Shown in pieces: positions 7,187 to 14,787 of a stretch of 46,281 nucleotides of DNA (position 1 is its first letter; every line of letters begins with the position of its first letter). The position numbers and the translations under genes are program-made. Source of the DNA: Burkholderiales bacterium (GTDB lineage: Bacteria; Pseudomonadota; Gammaproteobacteria; Burkholderiales; Burkholderiaceae_C); the NCBI GenBank assembly GCA_026932425.1, contig JAIXKN010000055.1, forward strand, positions 1-46,281, in the 5' to 3' direction. The notes under the pieces are model-generated. The model searched no databases. It worked only from the letters and a program-made list of their open reading frames with translations, and was not told where the DNA came from.

Positions 7187-7230
7187 TTGCAAATCCGTCT
7201 AGGCCGGTTCGACTCCGGCTCGCGCCTCCA
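7187..7230 (+). other. Duplicated 3' end of tRNA-Cys, attachment site (attR)
   Basis: The 44 nt read as anticodon loop TTGCAAA, partial anticodon stem, variable loop, T-arm (CCGG-TTCGACT-CCGG) and acceptor CGCGCC-T-CCA of a Cys(GCA) tRNA. The sequence 5' of the anticodon does not form the D-arm, the 5' anticodon strand or a matching GGCGCGA acceptor strand, so this is not a working gene. A tRNA 3' fragment at the boundary between phage and host genes is the standard mark of integration into a tRNA; the intact copy should be at the left end. Confidence 0.8.
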
Positions 7231-7265
7231 AGATTTCCCCTGGCCTGACACGGCCGCAAGCGAAG

Positions 7266-7285
7266 GGGCTCCCGACCGGGAGCCC
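7266..7285 (+). terminator. GC-rich hairpin behind the tRNA-Cys end
   Basis: GGGCTCCC-gacc-GGGAGCCC is followed by 'gttgtg'. It lies 35 bp after the tRNA 3' end and is probably the original tRNA-Cys terminator, now separated from the rest of the gene by the element. Confidence 0.6.
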
Positions 7286-7323
7286 GTTGTGCGTTCGGCG
7301 CCGGCGATGGGCTTCGGGCTGGC

Positions 7324-7329
7324 GATAAT
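7324..7329 (+). promoter_or_regulatory. -10 box (GATAAT) of tRNA-Leu
   Basis: GATAAT ends 8 nt before the tRNA-Leu 5' end, the expected spacing for a tRNA promoter. Confidence 0.55.
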
Positions 7330-7337
7330 GCCCGCCG

Positions 7338-7426
7338 GCCCGGATGGCGAAACCGGTAGACGCAGCGGACTTAAAATCCGCGGCCCTTCGCGGGGCATGC
7401 GGGTTCGAATCCCGCTCCGGGCACCA
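7338..7426 (+). tRNA. tRNA-Leu (anticodon UAA)
   Basis: An 89-nt class II tRNA with acceptor pairing GCCCGGA/TCCGGGC and anticodon stem GCGGA-CTTAAAA-TCCGC (anticodon TAA). The long variable arm is GGCCCTTCGCGGGGC-like, the T-arm is GCGGG-TTCGAAT-CCCGC, and CCA is encoded at 7424-7426. Confidence 0.95.
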
Positions 7427-7491
7427 GCGTGCGGCGGACCTGCGCGGGGAGCGCTGAATCCCGATGGCGCGAGGGCTTTGATCGAGAGATA

Positions 7492-7507
7492 CTGTATGGA
7501 CATACAG
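7492..7507. promoter_or_regulatory. LexA (SOS) box upstream of dnaE2
   Basis: CTGTATGGACATACAG is a perfect dyad matching the CTG-N10-CAG proteobacterial LexA operator, extended by A/T on each side. It ends 14 bp before the dnaE2 ATG and overlaps where the -10 would fall for a TTGATC -35 at 7478-7483, so LexA would block polymerase directly. Confidence 0.88.
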
Positions 7508-7521
7508 TCGTTGAATCCGTC

Positions 7522-10500
7522 ATGCCCGCATCGCGCAGCAGCCCCGAGCTGCCCGGCTACGCCGAGCTCGTCTGTCGCAGCAACTTCAGCTTCCTGACCG
7601 GGGCCTCGCATCCGCAGGAGCTGGTGCTGCGGGCCAAGGCGCTGCGCTATGCGGCACTGGCGATCACCGACGAGTGCTCACTGGCGGGCGTCGTGCGCGC
7701 GCATGCGCAGGCCAGGGATTGCGGGCTGCCTCTGATCGTCGGTGCGACGATGCAGCTGCAGGCGCGGGGGCAAGCGGCCGGCGCCGAGGCTGCACAGTCG
7801 GGCCCGCGCCTCGTGCTGTTGGCGCAGACCCGGCGCGGCTACGGCAACCTCTCGCAGTGGATCACGGTCGCACGCCGGCGGGCGACCAAGGGACAGTACG
7901 AGGCGCTGATGGACGACCTCGAAGGCAAGGTGCCCGATGCGCCGACGCTGGCCGGGCTCCCGGATTGCCTGGCGCTGCTGATGTGCCCGGCGGTGCTGTC
8001 ACCGGCCGTCGTGGACCCGTTCGAGGCCTTGTTCGCGCAGGCGCTGTGGCTCTCGACCTGGTTCGGGCCCGAGCGCTGCGCGCTGGCGCTGCCGCTGCTG
8101 CTGCGCACGCACGACGCGCTGCTGATGGACGTGGTGCAGCGCGTTGCGGCGCTCACCGGCCTGCGCATCGTCGCGGTCGGCGACGTGCTCATGCACCGGC
8201 GCTCGCGCAAGCCGCTGCAGGACGTGCTGACCGCGACGCGGCTTGGCCGCCCGCTGGCCGAGTGCGGCCACGCGCTCGAACCCAACGCCGAGGCGCATCT
8301 GCGCTCGCGCGCGCGGCTGGCGCGGCTTTATCGGCCCGAGTGGCTGCAGGCAACGCTGGCGGTCGCCGGGCAGTGCCGCTTCTCGCTCGATGAGCTGCGC
8401 TACGAGTACCCGGACGAGATCGTCCCCGCGGGTCACACGCCCACGAGCTGGCTGCGCCAGCTCACCGAGGAAGGCCTGCGGCGGCGCTATCGCCGCACGG
8501 ATGCGCGGGAGGATGGCGAGGCGGCCGACCCGGCACCGCCTGCGGTGCGCGCGATCGTCGAGCACGAGCTGGCGCTGATCGCGCAGTTGCGCTACGAGCC
8601 CTACTTCCTCACCGTCGCCGAGCTCGTGCACTGGGCGCGCGCGCAGGGCATCCTGTGCCAGGGTCGCGGCAGCGCGGCCAACTCGGCGGTGTGCTACGCC
8701 CTGGGCGTGACCGAGGTCGACCCGGCGCGCATGTCGGTGCTTTTCGAGCGCTTCATCAGCGCCGAGCGCAACGAGCCGCCGGACATCGACATCGACTTCG
8801 AGCACCAGCGCCGCGAGGAGGTGATCCAGCACGTCTATCGCAAGTACGGCCGCCACCGTGCCGCGCTCACCGCCGTCCTCGTCAGCTACCGCACGCGCTC
8901 GGCGCTGCGCGACGTCGGGCGCGCGCTCGGGATCGACCTCGACCGCATCGACGCCGTCGCCAGGAGCCAGCACCGCTTCATCGACGGCGGCCTGGCGCCC
9001 GAGCGCCTGCGCGAGCACGGCTTCGACCCCGAGGCACCGCTGTCGCGGCTGTGGCTCGAGCTGAGCGCGACGCTCACGGGCTTTCCGCGCCACCTCTCGC
9101 AGCACCCGGGCGGCTTCGTCATCGCGCGCGACCAGATCGCGCGCCTGGTGCCGGTGGAGAACGCGGCCATGCCCGGGCGCAGCGTCATCCAGTGGGACAA
9201 GGACGACCTCGACGCGCTCGGGCTCATCAAGGTCGACCTGCTGGCGCTGGGCATGCTGAGCGCGATCCGCCGCGCGCTGGCGCTGGTGGCCACCAAGCTC
9301 GGGCGCGCCGCGTTCACGATGCAGGACGTTCCCGCCGAGGACGCCGCCACCTACGAGATGCTCTGCCGCGGCGACAGCGTGGGCGTGTTCCAGGTCGAGA
9401 GCCGGGCGCAGATGAGCATGCTGCCGCGGCTGCAGCCGCGCTGCTTCTACGACCTCGTGATCCAGGTCGCGATCGTGCGCCCGGGGCCCATCCAGGGCGG
9501 CATGGTCCATCCCTACCTGCGCCGCCGTCAGGGCCTGGAGCCCGAGGATTACCCGAGCGAGGAGGTGCGCCAGGCGCTTGCACGCACGCTGGGCGTGCCG
9601 ATCTTCCAGGAGCAGGTGATGCAGCTGGCGATGCTGGCGGCCGACTTCACGCCCGGTGAAGCTGACCAGCTCCGCCGCGCGATGGCTGCGTGGAAGCGCA
9701 AGGGCGGGCTCGGCCCCTTCCACGAGCGGCTCGTCGGCCGCATGCGCGCCAAGGGCTACAGCGCCGAGTTCGCCGAGCGCATCTTCAGGCAGATCGAGGG
9801 CTTCGGCGAATACGGCTTCCCGGAGAGCCACGCGGCGAGCTTTGCGCTGCTCGTCTACGTCAGCGCCTGGCTCAAGTGCCACCATCCGGACGCCTTCCTC
9901 GCCGCGCTGCTCAACAGCCAGCCGCTGGGTTTCTACGCGCCCGCGCAGCTCGTGCGCGACGCGCGTGCGCACGGCGTGCAGGTGCGGCCGGTCGACGTGA
10001 CGCGCAGCGCCTCTGAGAGCACGCTGGAGGCGGCCGGCGCCGGCGGCGACGCGGACGCCGCGCAGGGGGTGGGGAAGGGCGCCGGGCGATGCGCCGTGCG
10101 GCTGGGGCTGGATCGCATCCACGGCCTGGCCGAGGACGCCGCCCGGCGCGTGCTGGACGCGCGCGCGCGGGCGCCGTTTGCCGGCGCCGAGGATCTGGCG
10201 CGCCGTGCGCGACTGGACGCGCGCGCGCTGGGTCTGCTCGCTGCGGCCGGGGCGCTGGCGCCGCTGACCGGGCATCGCCGCCACGCCGCCTGGGCCGTGG
10301 CCGGCATCGACACTCGCGCCACGCCGCTGCTGCACGCCACGCGCACGCACGAGGCGCTGCCTGCGCTGCCCGCCCCCGGCGTCGCGGACGAGCTGGCGGC
10401 CGACTACCGCAGCACGGGCCTGAGCCTTTCCTCACACCCGCTGGCGCTGCTGCGCACGCATCTCGCGGGCTTCGGGGTGCAGCCGGCGGCGGTGCTGCAC

Positions 10501-10833
10501 GGCTACCCGAACGGGCGGCTTGCCCGCGCCAGCGGCCTGATCACGCACCGCCAGCGGCCGGCCACGGCAGCCGGCGTGGTCTTCGTCACGCTCGAGGACG
10601 AGACCGGCGTCGTCAACGTCATCTGCTGGCCGCAGCTCGTGCGCCGGCAGCATCGCGAGCTGCTTGCCAGCACGCTGCTCACCGTTTACGGCGTCTGGCA
10701 GCGCGAGGGCGAGGTCTGTCATCTGGTGGCGCGCCGGCTTGTCGACCACACGCCGCTGCTGCCGCTGGGATCAGGCTTCGCTACAGCTGGCGGTCGCGCG
10801 CAAGCGGCGGATTGCGCGCGAAGTAGCGCCTGA
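7522..10833 (+). CDS. dnaE2: Error-prone DNA polymerase DnaE2
   Basis: This 1103-residue C-family polymerase has an N-terminal PHP domain ('YAELVCRSNFSFLTGASHPQEL', then 'ITDECSLAGVVRA'). The palm has catalytic acids in PPDIDIDFE (Asp423 and Asp425), and DnaE-type finger motifs include 'SAANSAVCYALGVT' and 'YGFPESHAASFALLVYVSAWLK'. A C-terminal OB-fold ends the conserved part. Length and content fit DnaE2, the translesion polymerase that works with ImuB in SOS mutagenesis. The LexA box 14 bp upstream supports this. No imuA or imuB lies beside it; tRNA-Leu is upstream instead. ATG 7522 is chosen because family similarity starts there and the SOS box lies upstream. The last 53 bp overlap amiC on the other strand. 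Confidence 0.95.
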   Translation: MPASRSSPELPGYAELVCRSNFSFLTGASHPQELVLRAKALRYAALAITDECSLAGVVRAHAQARDCGLPLIVGATMQLQARGQAAGAEAAQSGPRLVLLAQTRRGYGNLSQWITVARRRATKGQYEALMDDLEGKVPDAPTLAGLPDCLALLMCPAVLSPAVVDPFEALFAQALWLSTWFGPERCALALPLLLRTHDALLMDVVQRVAALTGLRIVAVGDVLMHRRSRKPLQDVLTATRLGRPLAECGHALEPNAEAHLRSRARLARLYRPEWLQATLAVAGQCRFSLDELRYEYPDEIVPAGHTPTSWLRQLTEEGLRRRYRRTDAREDGEAADPAPPAVRAIVEHELALIAQLRYEPYFLTVAELVHWARAQGILCQGRGSAANSAVCYALGVTEVDPARMSVLFERFISAERNEPPDIDIDFEHQRREEVIQHVYRKYGRHRAALTAVLVSYRTRSALRDVGRALGIDLDRIDAVARSQHRFIDGGLAPERLREHGFDPEAPLSRLWLELSATLTGFPRHLSQHPGGFVIARDQIARLVPVENAAMPGRSVIQWDKDDLDALGLIKVDLLALGMLSAIRRALALVATKLGRAAFTMQDVPAEDAATYEMLCRGDSVGVFQVESRAQMSMLPRLQPRCFYDLVIQVAIVRPGPIQGGMVHPYLRRRQGLEPEDYPSEEVRQALARTLGVPIFQEQVMQLAMLAADFTPGEADQLRRAMAAWKRKGGLGPFHERLVGRMRAKGYSAEFAERIFRQIEGFGEYGFPESHAASFALLVYVSAWLKCHHPDAFLAALLNSQPLGFYAPAQLVRDARAHGVQVRPVDVTRSASESTLEAAGAGGDADAAQGVGKGAGRCAVRLGLDRIHGLAEDAARRVLDARARAPFAGAEDLARRARLDARALGLLAAAGALAPLTGHRRHAAWAVAGIDTRATPLLHATRTHEALPALPAPGVADELAADYRSTGLSLSSHPLALLRTHLAGFGVQPAAVLHGYPNGRLARASGLITHRQRPATAAGVVFVTLEDETGVVNVICWPQLVRRQHRELLASTLLTVYGVWQREGEVCHLVARRLVDHTPLLPLGSGFATAGGRAQAADCARSSA

Positions 10834-12124
10834 TGCCGGTGGCGATCGCCCGCACCAGTTCGCCCCGGTAGTCCGGGTCGCGCAGCTTGCGCTCCTCCTC
10901 GGGGTTGGAGATGAACGCCGTCTCGACGAGGATGCTCGGGATGTCCGGCGCCTTGAGCACCGCAAAGCCCGCCTGTTCGACGGCTGCCTTGTGCAGCTTG
11001 CCGACGCGGCCGATGTGGCCGAGGACCTCGCGCCCGAGCTTCAGGCTGTCCTTGATCTGCGCCGTGGTGCTCATGTCGAGCATCGCGCGCACCACCTGGG
11101 CGTCGCTCGATGCGATGTTGACGCCGCCGATCGCGTCGGCACGGTTCTCGCGGTCGGCCATCCATCGCGCCGCCGCGCTCGATGCCCCGCGCGTGCTGAG
11201 CGCGAAGACGCTCGCGCCCCGCGCCTCGGGGCGGATGAAGGCGTCGGCGTGGATCGAGACGAAGAGGTCGGCCTGGACGCGGCGCGCCTTGCGCACGCGT
11301 TCGTACAGCGGCACGAAGTAGTCGCCGGTGCGCGTGAGCATCACGCGCAGGTTGCGCTGCTTGTTCAGTTCGTCGCGCAGCGCTCGCGCGATCGCGAGCA
11401 CCACATCCTTCTCGCGCAGGCCGGTCGGCCCGATCGCCCCCGGGTCTTCGCCGCCATGGCCGGGATCGACCGCGACGATGATCAGCCGCTCGACATCGCG
11501 CCGCTCGGCCTCGGTGGGCGGTGCCGGCGGCGGTTTGGGTGCCGGGGTCATCAGGCGTGGCGCCGACGCCGGCGGCGCGGGCAGCCCAGACCGGTCACCG
11601 CGATCGATGCGCGCGATCAGATCGCCCAGCGCGTCCTCGACGGCGCGCGCGGCCTGCGCGTCGGCGGCCTCCTTCTCGCGGATCAGCGCGAGCAGCGGAT
11701 CGCGTTCCTGCGCCGGGTGCAGGTCGAGCACCAGCCGATGCTGGTAGGCTGCCACGGGCGGCAGCGCGAACTGCTGCGGCGCCACCGGCTGCTTCAGGTC
11801 CAGCACCAAGCGCACGACCTGCGGCTGGTACTGGCCCACGCGCACGCCGGCGATGTAGGGATCGTCGGGCTGCACCTTGCCGACCAGCTCGCGCAGCGCC
11901 GCGTCGAGCTCGAGCCCGTCGATGTCGAGCACCAGGCGATAGGGCCCCTCGGTGAGGAAGTGCTGCGCGGCCAGCGCCCGGTCGCTTTCGATCGTCAACC
12001 GCGTGTAGTCGGCCGCAGGCCAGACGCGCACCGCGAGGATGGTCGCGCCACGCACGATGTCGGCTGCGCCCAGCAGCAGCACCACGCTGCCGACGCGGGC
12101 GAGAGTCTCGCGCCGCGTACTCAC
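10781..12124 (-). CDS. amiC: N-acetylmuramoyl-L-alanine amidase AmiC
   Basis: The 447-residue exported amidase cleaves the amide between MurNAc and L-Ala in peptidoglycan to separate daughter cells. It starts with a twin-arginine-like signal (STRRETLARVGSVVLLLG), then an AMIN domain (about residues 40-150) for septal targeting and a proline-rich linker. The Amidase_3 domain has the zinc motifs 'VDPGHGGEDPGAIG', 'SIHADAF' and 'LVETAFISNPEEE'. The GTG start at 12124 overlaps the tsaE stop (GTGA), so the two are coupled, as is common for tsaE-amiC. Its stop lies inside the dnaE2 tail in convergent overlap. Confidence 0.93.
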   Translation of the reverse strand: MSTRRETLARVGSVVLLLGAADIVRGATILAVRVWPAADYTRLTIESDRALAAQHFLTEGPYRLVLDIDGLELDAALRELVGKVQPDDPYIAGVRVGQYQPQVVRLVLDLKQPVAPQQFALPPVAAYQHRLVLDLHPAQERDPLLALIREKEAADAQAARAVEDALGDLIARIDRGDRSGLPAPPASAPRLMTPAPKPPPAPPTEAERRDVERLIIVAVDPGHGGEDPGAIGPTGLREKDVVLAIARALRDELNKQRNLRVMLTRTGDYFVPLYERVRKARRVQADLFVSIHADAFIRPEARGASVFALSTRGASSAAARWMADRENRADAIGGVNIASSDAQVVRAMLDMSTTAQIKDSLKLGREVLGHIGRVGKLHKAAVEQAGFAVLKAPDIPSILVETAFISNPEEERKLRDPDYRGELVRAIATGIRRYFARNPPLARDRQL

Positions 12125-12594
12125 CCGAGCAGCTCCAGCCCGCGCGGCGTGCAGGCCTGCAGCTCGACGCGGCGCGACTCGTCGTCCAGGACCTCGATGA
12201 AGACGCGCAGGTCCGGCAGCGGCAGCACGGCCGCCGCCTTCTCGGGCCATTCGGCGAGCTTGAGGCCGGGCGCGGCGAAGATCTCGCGAAAGCCCGCGTC
12301 CTCCCACTCGCGCGGATCCTCGAAGCGATAGAAGTCGAAGTGCGAGATCGGGAGGCCGCCGATCTCGTAGGGCTCGACGACCGCGTAGGTCGGGCTCTTG
12401 ATGCGCCCCTTCACGCCCAGCGCGCGCAGCAGGTGGCGCACGAAGCTCGTCTTGCCGGCACCGAGCGTGCCGTGCAGTTCGAGGTAGGCATCGCGCAGTG
12501 CCGGCCGCAGGGCCAGCCCCTGTGCGAACGCGGCGCAGGCCGCCTCGTCGGGCCAGGCCAGGGTGCGCGTTCCTAGAATCGGCGCATGCCTCAT
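12121..12594 (-). CDS. tsaE: tRNA threonylcarbamoyladenosine biosynthesis ATPase TsaE
   Basis: The 157-residue protein has the Walker A 'LHGTLGAGKTSFVRHLLRALG', the conserved 'KSPTYAVVEPY' and 'HFDFYRFEDPREWEDAGFREIF' blocks, and 'LAEWPEKA', all diagnostic of TsaE. It is the ATPase that drives the TsaBD complex making t6A37 on ANN-decoding tRNAs. The first in-frame ATG (12594) overlaps the queG start by 9 bp in divergent orientation. A shorter start is possible but no better start codon is visible. It is coupled to amiC downstream. Confidence 0.92.
   Translation of the reverse strand: MRHAPILGTRTLAWPDEAACAAFAQGLALRPALRDAYLELHGTLGAGKTSFVRHLLRALGVKGRIKSPTYAVVEPYEIGGLPISHFDFYRFEDPREWEDAGFREIFAAPGLKLAEWPEKAAAVLPLPDLRVFIEVLDDESRRVELQACTPRGLELLG
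12575..12580 (+). promoter_or_regulatory. -10 box (TAGAAT) of queG
   Basis: TAGAAT is 5 nt before the queG ATG and lies inside the first codons of the divergent tsaE. There is no room for a Shine-Dalgarno leader, so queG mRNA is probably leaderless. Confidence 0.45.
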
Positions 12595-13704
12595 TCGCGG
12601 GACTTCGATGGGCCGCGGCTCGTGCAGCAGCTGCGGACTTGGGCGCATGAGCTCGGATTCTCCCAGATCGGCATTGCGGGAATCGACCTCGCGAGTGCCG
12701 AGCCGGGCCTGCTCGCCTGGCTGGAGGCGGGCTTTCACGGCCGCATGGGCTACATGGCCGCGCACGGGCTGAAGCGGGCGCGGCCGGCCGAGCTCGTCCC
12801 GGGCACGCTCTGCGTGATCACCGCGCGCATGGACTACCTCCCCGCGGCCACGCCCGAGGGCTGGCAGGCGCGCGAGTGGCAGCGCCTGAGCGAGCCCGCG
12901 CGTGCGCAGGTCTCGCTCTACGCCCGCGGGCGCGACTACCACAAGGTGATCCGCCCGCGGCTGCAGCAACTGGCCGACCGGCTGCAGGCCGAGATCGGGC
13001 CGCTCGGCCACCGGGCGTTCAGCGATTCGGCGCCGGTGCTCGAAGGCGAGCTCGCCGCGCGCAGCGGCCTGGGCTGGCGCGGCAAGCACACGCTGGTGCT
13101 GGACCGGACGGCGGGCTCGATGTTCTTCCTCGGCGAGCTCTTCGTCGACATCGCATTGCCGCCGACCGAACCCGTCAGCGCGCACTGCGGGCAGTGCCGC
13201 GCCTGCATCGAGGTCTGCCCGACGCAGGCGATCGTCGCGCCCTATCGCGTCGATGCGCGGCGCTGCATTTCCTACCTGACGATCGAGAACGACGGTCCCA
13301 TCCCGCCCGAGCTGCGCGCGCCGATCGGCAACCGCATCTACGGTTGCGACGACTGCCAGCTCGCCTGCCCCTGGAACAAGTACGCGCGCCGCGCGCTGCT
13401 GCCCGACTTCGATGCCCGCTCCTGGCTCGCCGAAGCCTCGCTGCTGGAGCTGTGGGGCTGGACCGAGGCCGAGTTCCTGCAGCGCACCGAGGGCAACCCG
13501 ATCCGGCGCATCGGCTGGCAGCGCTGGCGGCGCAATCTCGCGGTCGGGCTCGGCAACGCGCTGCGCGCCAGCGGCGATCCGGGGATCGCGACGGCGCTTG
13601 CAGCGGCACGCGAGGCCGAGGGCGAGCTGGTGCGCGAGCACATCGACTGGGCGCTGGCACAGGGGGAAGTGCAGACCTCGGGCCCGGACGCAGGCGTCGC
13701 TTAG
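12586..13704 (+). CDS. queG: Epoxyqueuosine reductase QueG
   Basis: This 372-residue cobalamin- and iron-sulfur-dependent enzyme reduces epoxyqueuosine to queuosine in tRNA, the last step of Q34 synthesis. The N-terminal catalytic domain (about 1-190) includes 'LYARGRDYHKVIR' and 'GWRGKHTLVL'. Two 4Fe-4S motifs follow: CGQCRACIEVCP from Cys201 and CDDCQLACP from Cys254. A HEAT-like C-terminal tail ends the protein. Length is typical. It is divergent from tsaE and convergent with the transporter gene. The ATG at 12586 follows directly on a TAGAAT box. Confidence 0.95.
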   Translation: MPHSRDFDGPRLVQQLRTWAHELGFSQIGIAGIDLASAEPGLLAWLEAGFHGRMGYMAAHGLKRARPAELVPGTLCVITARMDYLPAATPEGWQAREWQRLSEPARAQVSLYARGRDYHKVIRPRLQQLADRLQAEIGPLGHRAFSDSAPVLEGELAARSGLGWRGKHTLVLDRTAGSMFFLGELFVDIALPPTEPVSAHCGQCRACIEVCPTQAIVAPYRVDARRCISYLTIENDGPIPPELRAPIGNRIYGCDDCQLACPWNKYARRALLPDFDARSWLAEASLLELWGWTEAEFLQRTEGNPIRRIGWQRWRRNLAVGLGNALRASGDPGIATALAAAREAEGELVREHIDWALAQGEVQTSGPDAGVA

Positions 13705-13789
13705 CCGCGAAGCGGCCGATCCCGCGACCGCGCATGGCCGGCTGGCGAGAGGCACGCGTGCCGCTGCGAACGCATCCGGCCGATCGCGC

Positions 13790-14701
13790 TCAGCTCTGGT
13801 GCACCCATTGCAGTGCCGCCAGCGCCAGCGGCAGCCCCGCCATCCCGATCACGGTCGAGATCGTGATCAGCCCGGCGACGTAGCTGCCGTGCCCGCCCAT
13901 GCGCACCGCGAGGACGTAGGCGCTCGATGCGGTGGGCATCGCCGCGAAGGCAACGACGACGAGCTGCTGCGGCAGCGGCAGGCGCAAGCCGACGGCAAGC
14001 GCGATGCCGGCGACCGGCAGCAGCAGGTGGCGGATCGTCAGCAGGGCCGCCGCGAGTCCCGGCCCTTCGCGCAGCGCACCCAGGCGCAGCCCGGCGCCGA
14101 CCGCCATCAGTCCGAGCGGCAGCGCCGCCGAACCGACGCGCGTCGCGGTGTTCATCGCCAGGTCCGGCAGGCGCAGGCCCAGCGTGTTGAAGAGCAGCCC
14201 GCCGACCGTTGCCAGGATCAGCGGGTTGCGCCCCAGCTCGCGCGCCAGTCCCTGCCCGCCGTGGCGCGCCAGCGGCCACACCGCGCCGACGTTCACGATC
14301 GGCACGCACAGTGACATGATCAGCCCGATCCAGGCCAGGCCCTGGCCCCCGGCCAGGCGCTCGGACAGCGCGAGCGCGACGTAGCTGTTGAAGCGGAACG
14401 CCGCCTGCGCGCCCGAGGCGTGCAGCTTGGGGTCGACGCCGGGAAAGCGGCGCAGCGCGTAGGCCAGGCCGATGCCCAGCAGCACCACGCCGACGCCGCA
14501 GGCGGCCAGCGGCAGCAGTTCGCCCGGACCCTGCGGGTTGCGCACGATCGAGGTGAACAGCAGCACCGGGAACAGCAGGTAGTAGACGAGCCGCTCGACC
14601 CCGTCCCAGATCGGGCGGTTGAGCGCGGTGTGGCGGCAGACCAGGTAGCCGATGACGATCAGCAGGAAATCCGGGAGCAGCAGCGTCAGCAGTTCGGCCA
14701 T
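13790..14701 (-). CDS. AEC-family auxin-efflux-carrier-like permease
   Basis: The 303-residue integral membrane protein has about ten predicted transmembrane segments in the AEC (auxin efflux carrier) arrangement: 'LLLPDFLLIVIGYLVCRH' at the N-terminus, 'YYLLFPVLLFTSIV', 'NPLILATVGGLLFNTLG' in the middle and 'AFAAMPTASSAYVLAVRMGG' near the C-terminus. Bacterial members move small organic acids or amino acids; the substrate here cannot be read. The start at 14701 (MAELLTLLLP) is chosen over the upstream ATG because the extra 26 residues are Ala/Gly-rich and uncharacteristic. It is divergent from xerD. Confidence 0.85.
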   Translation of the reverse strand: MAELLTLLLPDFLLIVIGYLVCRHTALNRPIWDGVERLVYYLLFPVLLFTSIVRNPQGPGELLPLAACGVGVVLLGIGLAYALRRFPGVDPKLHASGAQAAFRFNSYVALALSERLAGGQGLAWIGLIMSLCVPIVNVGAVWPLARHGGQGLARELGRNPLILATVGGLLFNTLGLRLPDLAMNTATRVGSAALPLGLMAVGAGLRLGALREGPGLAAALLTIRHLLLPVAGIALAVGLRLPLPQQLVVVAFAAMPTASSAYVLAVRMGGHGSYVAGLITISTVIGMAGLPLALAALQWVHQS

Positions 14702-14774
14702 GGCCGCGAGTGTGCCAGCGCGGCCAGCGACGCCTGGCGCCGGCCGCGCGCCGCTCGCCGCCGCGGAGCCGGCG

Positions 14775-14780
14775 GACAAT
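14775..14780 (+). promoter_or_regulatory. -10 box (GACAAT) of xerD
   Basis: GACAAT is 7 nt before the xerD ATG with no ribosome-binding site between, fitting a leaderless message. Confidence 0.4.
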
Positions 14781-14787
14781 CCGCGCG

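Larger units (their letters stand above)
1..7230. mobile_element. Right part of a tRNA-Cys-integrated prophage or phage satellite
   Basis: A single-direction gene block carries replication functions (replication-type protein, primase, helicase) followed by head functions (terminase-small-like, capsid, small head protein). It ends at a 44-nt duplicate of the tRNA-Cys 3' end at 7187-7230, after which ordinary chromosomal genes begin. The left end, including any integrase and the intact tRNA, lies outside the window. No large terminase, portal, maturation protease, tail or lysis gene is visible in the 7.2 kb. The primase-helicase plus small terminase plus capsid content resembles capsid-encoding phage satellites (cf-PICI-like), but a degraded prophage cannot be excluded because the left part is missing. 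Confidence 0.8.

Noticed and set aside
7142-7230. Complete tRNA-Cys gene
   Set aside because: Upstream sequence cannot form the acceptor 5' strand, D-arm or 5' anticodon strand at the right distance.
6923-7597. Open frame spanning the tRNA fragment, tRNA-Leu and the dnaE2 start
   Set aside because: It reads through tRNA genes and the LexA box; a chance high-GC frame.
7999-10350. Minus-strand frame of about 780 codons opposite dnaE2
   Set aside because: No motif and no start signals; dnaE2 on the other strand is unambiguous.
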